Assembly: GCF_000720455.1 (NCBI RefSeq)
Contig: NZ_JOAK01000005.1
Coordinates: 1-64,000, forward strand
DNA length: 64,000 bases
DNA from: Streptomyces virginiae
Lineage (GTDB): Bacteria; Actinomycetota; Actinomycetes; Streptomycetales; Streptomycetaceae
Direction: 5' to 3'
Part shown: piece after piece, positions 58,116-64,000 of the stretch
How positions within the stretch are numbered: position 1 is the first letter of the stretch
Layout: every line of letters begins with the position of its first letter
Made by a program: the position numbers and the translations under genes
The notes under the pieces: model-generated
Told to the model about the DNA's origin: nothing
What the model saw: only the letters and a program-made list of their open reading frames with translations
Databases searched by the model: none

Positions 58116-58257
58116 ACCGCCCATGCTCGCAGGTCCGACGCGCCGGGGAGGGGGAAGCCCCGGGGTCCCGGGGCCGGGGCCGGACCGGGCGGTGACGGCG
58201 GGCGGGAAGCCGGTGGCGATGACGGTCCCGCGGGCGCGCGGGGCCCGGAGGCCGGGG

Positions 58258-59210
58258 TCAGGCGCCGACGGCCGCCGCGCAGGCCCGCTCCACGGCGGCG
58301 CGGGCGGCGGCCGCCTCCTCCGCCGTGACGGCGGGGGCGAAGCTCCGGCCTATCGTGGCGTGCGGGAGCGCGGCGACGAGCCGTTCCCGCACGTCGCCCC
58401 GCGGCCCGGCCCAGCGCTGCAGCGCCTGCGCCCGTACGTCGGCCGGCGCGGCGACGCGGTCCGGCGCGGGCGGGGCGAAGCGGCCACCGGAGGCCCGTTC
58501 GTGCTCGTCCCAGCGGTCGGCCCAGAACTCCACGGTCCAGCCGGGCCAGCGCGCGGCCATGCGTCCGGCGTGGGGCACGATGCCGGTCAGCCACCACCCG
58601 ACCCTGCGGGCCTCGGGGTCGACGTGGATGCCGGCCTCGGCGCGCCCCGCGTACCCGGTGTGGGCGGGGGCGTCCGCGAGCCGGTCGAGGAGCGCCGGGC
58701 CTTCGGCGACGGGGTGGTCGGCGATGTGGGCGAGGACGTGGCAGCGGCCGGATCCGACCGTGACGACGGCGGCCATCGAGTCGGGGTCGGCCAGTTCCTC
58801 CTCGTCGGCCCCCAGGGCCGGGCCGGGGTGCACGGTGTCGGGTACGTGCCCCGGTTCCAGGCCGAGGTGGGCGCGCAGGCCGCTCTGGCCGTCGTACGTC
58901 CAGCGGACCTCCCATCCGGGCCAGGCGGGGCCGAGCATGCTCAGCCAGGCGGCGCGGGTGCGCATGGCCACCGCCGGGCCTTCCTGGGCGAACACCAGGA
59001 GCAGCTTGCGGGCGGGGTCGATCAGGGCGCCCGCTTCGCACATGTCGTCCTCGTGCCAGGGGCCTTCCTCGAGCCGGTGGCCGAGGGCGAAGGGCAGGAA
59101 CGCCTCCGGGCCGCCGAGCAGGTCGAGATCGAGGCCGACGGCTCCGAAGGAGGAGGACCGGCGCTCGTGCCCTCGGGACCCGCGATCACGAAGGTGGCCC
59201 GGTTGCCCAT
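58258..59210 (-). pseudogene. Frameshifted gene of unknown function
   Basis: The protein starts at 59210 as MGNRATFVIAGPEG in one frame, coupled to the upstream DUF1330 stop (TGATG). Its continuation RSSSFGAVGLDLDLLGGPEA and the whole body to 58258 are in another frame, with the change around 59130-59180. Downstream, the frame is open for 261 residues from an internal ATG at 59043. The repeats CCTCCTCCT near the shift could cause slippage or a sequencing error. The body is Trp-rich (VRWTYDGQSGL, WTVEFWADRWDEH) and I recognise no function. It may be one 317-residue gene. Confidence 0.55.
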
Positions 59211-59554
59211 CAGAGGCCGGATTCGGCGCGCAGGCGGGCGGCCGTCTTGGAGGCGTCGTAGTCGGCCGGGACGCCCTCGACCAGGACGGCCTCGCCGGCG
59301 ATGTGGTCCGTGCGCAGCGGGAGGATGGCCTGGTAGGCGTCGGAGGCGTACCAGGCGCGGGCCCGCTCGATGTCGGGGAAGCCTATGACGACGACGGTGC
59401 CGGGGAAGGGGCCCTCCATGACCTCGACCTCCTTGCCGTGCACGAGGAAGCGGCCGCCGAAGGGGTCCATCGTCGACTGGATGGCCTCGATGTAGGTGAG
59501 GATGTCCTCGTTCATCGTCTCGGGGCGGAGGTGGGCGATGGCGTACGCGGTCAT
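59210..59554 (-). CDS. DUF1330-family protein
   Basis: A 114-residue small alpha/beta protein of the dimeric ferredoxin-like DUF1330 family. YIEAIQSTMDPFGGRFLVHG near residue 25 and VVVIGFPDIERARAWYASDA near residue 53 match the family. GGGGAGAAGACC lies directly before the ATG at 59554. Its stop shares a base with the start of the next gene. The function is unknown. Confidence 0.86.
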   Translation of the reverse strand: MTAYAIAHLRPETMNEDILTYIEAIQSTMDPFGGRFLVHGKEVEVMEGPFPGTVVVIGFPDIERARAWYASDAYQAILPLRTDHIAGEAVLVEGVPADYDASKTAARLRAESGL

Positions 59555-59648
59555 GGTCTTCTCCCCTGTCGCGTCCAACCGGTCCGCCGGTGCGGGCCGT
59601 TGATCCGATCCTGTCAGCGCGCGGCCGGGGTGGCGATTACCTCTGGGG

Positions 59649-60677
59649 TCATGCCGGGGCTGCGGGCTGGAAGGTGCGCCGGTAGGCGATCGGGGAGACG
59701 CCGAGGGACGCGCGCATGTGCTGGCGCAGGGAGTTGGCGGAGCCGAAGCCGGACCGGTGGGCCACCAGGTCGACGGGGAGGTCGCTGGACTCCAGCAAGT
59801 GCCGGGCCGTCTCCAGGCGCTGGGCGGTGAGCCACTGGACGGGGGTCATGCCGACCTCGTCGCGGAAGCGCCGGGTGAAGGTGCGCAGGCTCATCCGGGC
59901 GTGGGCGGCGAGTTCGGCGAGGCTGACCGGTTCGGCGAGGCGTTCCAGGGCCCAGGCGCGGGTGGCGGTGGTGGTGGCGACGGTGGGCTCGGGGACCGGG
60001 CGGTCGATGAACTGGGCCTGGCCGCCGTCGCGCCAGGGCGGTACGACGCACATGCGGGCGGCCCGGTTGGTGACGGCGACGCCGTGGTCGCGCCGGATCA
60101 GGTGCAGGCACAGGTCGACTCCGGCGGAGACGCCGGCGGAGGTCAGGACGTCGCCGTCGTCGACGAAGAGGACGTCCTCGTCGATGCGGACGCGGGGGTA
60201 GGCGCGGCGGAACTCTTCGGCGAGGTTCCAGTGGGTGGTCGCTGGGCGGTCGTCGAGGAGTCCCGCGGCGGCGAGCACGTAGGAGCCGGAGCAGATCGAC
60301 ACCAGGCGGGTGCCGGGGCGGATGCCGGCGATGGCCTCGGCCACGGCGGGCGGCAGCGGTCCGCCGTCGGCCAGCTCGGGCATGGCGTGGGTGGGCGGGA
60401 CGATCACGGTGTCGGCGGCGGCGAGGGCCTCGGGGCCGGCGGCGGGCTGGAGGGTGAAGCCGGAGTCGCTGGGCACGGGGGCGCCGTCGGCGGTGCAGAC
60501 GACGACCTCGTAGAGCTCCTCGCCGTCGTCGTCCACGGCGCTGCCGAAGACGCGGGAGGGGATGCCCAGCTCGAACGGGGGGAAGCCGGGCAGGGCCAGC
60601 ACCGCGACCAGGTGCCGGCCGTCCGTGCCGTTCCCGCGGGGGGCCGCGTCCCCGGTGTGCTCCTCGATTTCACCCAT
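59649..60677 (-). CDS. GlxA-family regulator (DJ-1/PfpI plus AraC HTH)
   Basis: A 342-residue transcriptional regulator. The N-terminal DJ-1/PfpI-like domain has SICSGSYVLAAAGLLDDRPA near residue 137, with the nucleophile-position cysteine. The C-terminal AraC HTH (LAELAAHARMSLRTFTRRFR, then HRSGFGSANSLRQHMRASLG) is at residues 240-335. The gene is divergent from an oxidoreductase, which may be its target. Confidence 0.9.
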   Translation of the reverse strand: MGEIEEHTGDAAPRGNGTDGRHLVAVLALPGFPPFELGIPSRVFGSAVDDDGEELYEVVVCTADGAPVPSDSGFTLQPAAGPEALAAADTVIVPPTHAMPELADGGPLPPAVAEAIAGIRPGTRLVSICSGSYVLAAAGLLDDRPATTHWNLAEEFRRAYPRVRIDEDVLFVDDGDVLTSAGVSAGVDLCLHLIRRDHGVAVTNRAARMCVVPPWRDGGQAQFIDRPVPEPTVATTTATRAWALERLAEPVSLAELAAHARMSLRTFTRRFRDEVGMTPVQWLTAQRLETARHLLESSDLPVDLVAHRSGFGSANSLRQHMRASLGVSPIAYRRTFQPAAPA

Positions 60678-60697
60678 GGCCAGATCCTGTCACATAG

Positions 60698-60711
60698 TGG
60701 CCAAACGGCCA
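60698..60711. promoter_or_regulatory. Short palindrome in the glxA-type/oxidoreductase gap
   Basis: TGGCC and GGCCA surround AAAC, 20 bases upstream of the regulator start and 93 bases before the oxidoreductase start. It may be an operator for the regulator; it is short and so only suggestive. Confidence 0.3.
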
Positions 60712-60804
60712 ACACCATGAGGATGCGCGGTGCCCGAATCTGGAACACGTCGCCGGGAAACAGCCCGGTACCTGACGTAAACGGATGGAATGAGGCGGAC
60801 TGAG

Positions 60805-61728
60805 ATGCGCGCGATCGTCGTCAAGGAGTGGGGCGGCCCGGAGAACCTGGTCGAGCGGGAGATCGAGCGGCCCGAGCCGGGTCTGGGCGAGGTCCTCGTC
60901 CGTGTTCACGCGGCGGGCGTCAACCCGGTCGACTGGAAGACCCGCGCCAGCGGCGCCCTGATCGCCTGGGGCGAGACCCCGATCGTGGGCTGGGACGTCT
61001 CCGGCACCGTCGAGGCGGTCGGCCCCGGCGTGACCCTCTACGCCCCCGGCGACGAGGTGTACGGCATGCCGCACTTCCCGCGCCAGGCGGGCGGCTACGC
61101 GGAGTACGTGGTGGCCCCGGCGCGGCACTTCGCCCGCAAGCCCGCCTCCCTCGACCACGTGCAGGCGGCGGCGCTGCCGCTGGCGGCGCTCACCGCGTGG
61201 CAGGCGCTGGTGGACACGGCCGGCATCACGGCCGGGCAGCGGGTGCTCGTGCACGCGGCGGCCGGCGGCGTGGGGCACCTGGCGGTGCAGATCGCCAAGG
61301 CGCGCGGCGCGTACGTGATCGGTACGGCCAGCGCGGCCAAGCACGACGTGCTGCGCGAGCTGGGCGCCGACGAGCTGATCGACTACCGCTCGGTGGACTT
61401 CGCCGAGGCGGTCTCGGACGTCGACGTCGTGCTGGACGCGCTGGGCGGCGAGACCGCCGAGCGCAGCCTGAAGGTCCTCAGGTCCGGCGGGCACCTGGTC
61501 TCGCTGCCCGGCCCGGACTCCGTCCCGGCGGGTGCCGACGGGGTGAACGCGTCCTGGGTCCTGGTCGACCCCGACCTCAAGGGCCTGGAGGCGATCGCGG
61601 ACCTCGCGGACAAGGGGCTGCTCAAGCCGCTGGTGGAGACGGTGCTGCCGCTCGCGGAGGCCGCCCGTGCCCACGAGATCGGCGAGCAGGGCCGGACCAC
61701 CGGCAAGATCGTCCTGACGGTGGTCTGA
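60805..61728 (+). CDS. NADP-dependent zinc-free quinone oxidoreductase
   Basis: A 307-residue MDR-family enzyme. MRAIVVKEWGGPENLVEREI opens the GroES-like domain, HAAGVNPVDWKTRASG follows near residue 35, and the NADPH-binding motif is VLVHAAAGGVGHLAVQIAKA near residue 149. No zinc cysteines are present. I chose the ATG at 60805, with GAGGCGGA upstream; another ATG at 60790 lies in frame. It may be controlled by the divergent GlxA-type regulator. Confidence 0.87.
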   Translation: MRAIVVKEWGGPENLVEREIERPEPGLGEVLVRVHAAGVNPVDWKTRASGALIAWGETPIVGWDVSGTVEAVGPGVTLYAPGDEVYGMPHFPRQAGGYAEYVVAPARHFARKPASLDHVQAAALPLAALTAWQALVDTAGITAGQRVLVHAAAGGVGHLAVQIAKARGAYVIGTASAAKHDVLRELGADELIDYRSVDFAEAVSDVDVVLDALGGETAERSLKVLRSGGHLVSLPGPDSVPAGADGVNASWVLVDPDLKGLEAIADLADKGLLKPLVETVLPLAEAARAHEIGEQGRTTGKIVLTVV

Positions 61729-61737
61729 CCGGCGGCT

Positions 61738-61764
61738 GCCGCCACCGCGTCAGGCGGTGGCGGC
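61738..61764. terminator. Bidirectional terminator overlapping the mnmA stop
   Basis: GCCGCCACCGC and its exact complement pair around GTCAG, which includes the mnmA stop codon. It lies 10 bases after the oxidoreductase stop. Confidence 0.65.
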
Positions 61765-62886
61765 GGCAGCGGCTCGCGTCGTCGTCGCGATGGTGGCGGA
61801 GCCGACCACGCGGGTGCCGTCGTAGAGCACGATCGCCTGGCCGGGGGCCACGCCCCGGACGGGCTCGGTGAAGGCGACGCGCAGCTCGCCGTCCACCATC
61901 TCGGCGAAGACCTCGGTCTCGCCGCCGTGGGCGCGCAGCTGGGCGGTGTAGGTGCCCGGTGCGGCCGCGTCGGCGCCGCACCAGCGGGGCCGGATCGCGG
62001 TGAGGGCGCTGACGTCGAGGGCCTCGACGGGGCCGACGGTGACGGTGTTGTTCACCGGGGAGATGTCGAGGACGTAGCGCGGCTTGCCGTCGGGGGCCGG
62101 GTGGCCGATCCGCAGGCCCTTGCGCTGGCCGATGGTGAAGCCGAAGGCGCCCTCGTGGGTGCCGACCTTCTCGCCGGACTCGTCGACGATGTCGCCCTCG
62201 GCCTTGCCGAGGCGGTGTGCGAGGAAGCCCTGGGTGTCGCCGTCGGCGATGAAGCAGATGTCGTGGCTGTCGGGCTTCTTCGCGACGGCGAGGCCGCGGG
62301 CCTCCGCCTCGGCGCGGATCTCGTCCTTGGTGGTGAGGGTGTCGCCGAGCGGGAAGAGCGCGTGGGCGAGCTGCTTCTCGTCGAGGACGCCGAGGACGTA
62401 GGACTGGTCCTTGGCCATGTCGGAGGCGCGGTGCAGCTCCCGGGAGCCGTCCTCCTTCAGGACGACGGTGGCGTAGTGGCCGGTGCAGACGGCGTCGAAG
62501 CCGAGGGCGAGGGCCTTGTCGAGCAGGGCCGCGAACTTGATCTTCTCGTTGCAGCGCAGGCAGGGGTTCGGGGTGCGGCCGGCCTCGTACTCGGAGATGA
62601 AGTCCTCGACGACGTCCTCGCGGAAGCGCTCGGCGAGGTCCCACACGTAGAAGGGGATGCCGATGACGTCGGCGGCGCGGCGGGCGTCTCGGGAGTCCTC
62701 GATGGTGCAGCAGCCGCGGGCGCCGGTCCGGAAGGACTGCGGGTTCGCGGAGAGCGCGAGGTGGACGCCGGTCACGTCGTGCCCGGCTTCGACGGCACGG
62801 GCGGCGGCGACGGCGGAGTCCACTCCGCCGGACATGGCGGCCAGGACGCGAAGGGGGCGGTCGGTGCGCGGCAGGTTCTCAGTCAT
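61750..62886 (-). CDS. mnmA: tRNA-specific 2-thiouridylase
   Basis: A 378-residue enzyme that thiolates U34 of Glu, Gln and Lys tRNAs. The PP-loop [13 protein letters not shown] begins at residue 19, catalytic cysteine C109 lies in TPNPCLRCN, and the second in [11 protein letters not shown] near residue 204. The C-terminal beta-barrel has [17 protein letters not shown] near residue 265. Sulfur is probably supplied by the cysteine desulfurase at the right edge. The ATG at 62886 has a modest ribosome site. Confidence 0.96.
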   Translation of the reverse strand: MTENLPRTDRPLRVLAAMSGGVDSAVAAARAVEAGHDVTGVHLALSANPQSFRTGARGCCTIEDSRDARRAADVIGIPFYVWDLAERFREDVVEDFISEYEAGRTPNPCLRCNEKIKFAALLDKALALGFDAVCTGHYATVVLKEDGSRELHRASDMAKDQSYVLGVLDEKQLAHALFPLGDTLTTKDEIRAEAEARGLAVAKKPDSHDICFIADGDTQGFLAHRLGKAEGDIVDESGEKVGTHEGAFGFTIGQRKGLRIGHPAPDGKPRYVLDISPVNNTVTVGPVEALDVSALTAIRPRWCGADAAAPGTYTAQLRAHGGETEVFAEMVDGELRVAFTEPVRGVAPGQAIVLYDGTRVVGSATIATTTRAAAAATA

Positions 62887-62955
62887 AGCACCGTCCAGGG
62901 TACGGGGGAACCGAGCGGGGTCACAGCGCGTTGTCGGGTCAGGGGGGTGGATCAC

Positions 62956-63621
62956 ATGACCGAGCAGGGGAACGCGAGATCGAAGCCGAAGAGCCGCACG
63001 CGCAGGGCCGTGCTGTTCGGCGGGCTCGGGGTGGTCGCCGCGGCGGCCGTCGCGGGGCGGGACGAGATCAGCCGCGCGTGGTGGCTGATGCCGGGGGTGT
63101 CCAAGCCGCGCAAGGAGGGCGAGATCGACCACGCGGGCGCGGGGTGGACCGCGGCCTCCCCGGCGAACTGGCGGATGGCGGACCGGCCCGACGACTACCG
63201 GGTGGACCGGATCGTGGTGCACGTCACGCAGGGCGGCTTCCAGTCGTCGGTGGATGCCTTCAAGAACCCGTGGCACAAGGCTTCGGCGCACTACATAGTC
63301 CGCGGAGACGGGCATGTGGAGCAGATGGTGCGCGAGCTGGACGTGGCCTTCCACGCCGGCAACCGTTCGATGAACGAGCGCAGCGTCGGCATCGAGCACG
63401 TCGGCTTCGTGGACCGTCCGAAGGACTTCACCGACGCCCTGTACACGGCCTCGGCGCGGCTGGCGGCCGGCATCTGCCGCCGGTACGACTTTCCGGCGGA
63501 CCGCACCCACATCGTCGGCCATTCCGAGGTGCCGGGGGCCGATCACACGGACCCGGGCGACCACTGGGACTGGGACCGCTACATACGCATGGTCCGGGAG
63601 GCCCTGGCCGCTCCGGCCTGA
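62956..63621 (+). CDS. Tat-exported N-acetylmuramoyl-L-alanine amidase
   Basis: A 221-residue peptidoglycan hydrolase of the Amidase_2 (PGRP/AmpD) family. A twin-arginine signal ([20 protein letters not shown]) is at residues 13-32. The zinc site is suggested by [12 protein letters not shown] near residue 92, by [20 protein letters not shown] and by [20 protein letters not shown] near residue 185. It cleaves the amide between muramic acid and L-alanine. AGGGGGG lies 8 bases before the ATG. It is inserted on the plus strand between the desulfurase and mnmA. Confidence 0.88.
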   Translation: MTEQGNARSKPKSRTRRAVLFGGLGVVAAAAVAGRDEISRAWWLMPGVSKPRKEGEIDHAGAGWTAASPANWRMADRPDDYRVDRIVVHVTQGGFQSSVDAFKNPWHKASAHYIVRGDGHVEQMVRELDVAFHAGNRSMNERSVGIEHVGFVDRPKDFTDALYTASARLAAGICRRYDFPADRTHIVGHSEVPGADHTDPGDHWDWDRYIRMVREALAAPA

Positions 63622-63653
63622 GCCGTGTCCTTCGGCCTGGGCCTCCCGGACGC

Positions 63654-64000
63654 TCAGCTGAGGCCTGCCGTCCGCGCGCGCTCCACGGCGGGACCGATGG
63701 CCGCGGCCAGGGCGGCGACGTCCTCCTTGGTGGAGGTGTGGCCGAGGGAGAAGCGCAGGGTGCCGCGGGCCAGCTGCGGGTCGGTGCCGGCCGCCAGCAG
63801 GACGTGGCTGGGCTGGGCGACGCCCGCGGTGCAGGCCGAGCCGGTGGAGCACTCGATGCCCTGGGCGTCGAGCAGCAGCAGCAGGGAGTCGCCCTCGCAG
63901 CCGGGGAAGCTGAAGTGCGCGTTGGCCGGCAGCCGCTCTTCGGGATCTCCGCCGAGGACGGCGTCGGGCACGGCCGCCAGGACGGCGGCGACCAGTTCGT
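63654..64000 (-). CDS. Cysteine desulfurase, C-terminal part
   Basis: The last 115 or so residues of a PLP-dependent desulfurase; the rest lies beyond the right edge. The catalytic cysteine loop is [20 protein letters not shown], and [16 protein letters not shown] is the conserved end. It is the NifS/IscS type, which supplies sulfur to MnmA and Fe-S clusters. The closeness to mnmA on the same strand supports a role in tRNA thiolation. Confidence 0.92.
   Translation of the reverse strand, partial: ELVAAVLAAVPDAVLGGDPEERLPANAHFSFPGCEGDSLLLLLDAQGIECSTGSACTAGVAQPSHVLLAAGTDPQLARGTLRFSLGHTSTKEDVAALAAAIGPAVERARTAGLS

Overview
The window is about 72-73% G+C by eye, with third codon positions almost always G or C, frequent GTG and a few TTG starts, and almost no TTA codons. 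Together with the gene content (PucR-type proline regulator, two GGDEF/EAL proteins, gatCAB, a putative DtxR-type iron box, many GNAT and TetR proteins) this points to a Streptomyces chromosome, in a core-like rather than terminal region. No tRNA, rRNA, CRISPR array, transposase or phage gene was seen.

Layout. 1-2381: start of a urease operon (ureC fragment and fused ureAB) divergent from an NCS1-type permease. 2453-5015: ilvE, leuB and a 42-residue small protein whose gene is separated from leuB by a perfect hairpin. 5276-11302: a LysR regulator divergent from an oxidoreductase, a Tat-exported phospholipase C, an AAC(2')-I type acetyltransferase coupled to an SMI1/KNR4 protein, and a nitroreductase. 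11402-15482: proline catabolism (pruA, putA) divergent from its probable regulator putR. 15614-18918: an alcohol dehydrogenase, and a TetR/MFS efflux pair with phased operator repeats. 19032-24751: branched-chain amino acid and serine synthesis (ilvB-ilvN-ilvC, then serA), with a transcription attenuator before ilvB. 24722-27822: a membrane GGDEF protein with a degenerate EAL domain, coupled to a small ORF. 27906-31497: dehydrogenase, aldo/keto reductase and sugar-dehydrogenase-like lipoprotein genes. 31460-40559: a large LuxR-type ATPase regulator, small proteins, an MMPL exporter, GNATs, a cupin and a DinB-like protein. 40562-40780: a dispersed-repeat-like element. 40784-44396: an iron-box module (siderophore-interacting protein divergent from an acylase and an acyltransferase). 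44362-47767: a hydrolase with twin operators, a membrane Ser/Thr kinase and a small membrane protein. 47885-51453: gatC-gatA-small membrane protein-gatB. 51647-56415: a GGDEF/EAL protein resembling RmdB, with an in-frame TTA codon, and ligA. 56446-61728: a MetE-like protein and an SDR upstream of ligA, a frameshifted gene, a DUF1330 protein, a GlxA/AraC regulator and an oxidoreductase. 61750-64000: mnmA, a Tat-type amidase and the end of a cysteine desulfurase gene.

How the genes work together. ilvBNC, leuB and ilvE form most of the valine/leucine/isoleucine pathway, with leader-peptide control visible at ilvB. PutA and PruA convert proline to glutamate. GatCAB makes Gln-tRNA(Gln) and Asn-tRNA(Asn) by amidation. 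The cysteine desulfurase probably supplies sulfur to MnmA for tRNA 2-thiolation. The two c-di-GMP proteins and the TTA codon suggest links to development. The acylase/acyltransferase/reductase group looks like a siderophore-tailoring module detached from a siderophore synthetase.
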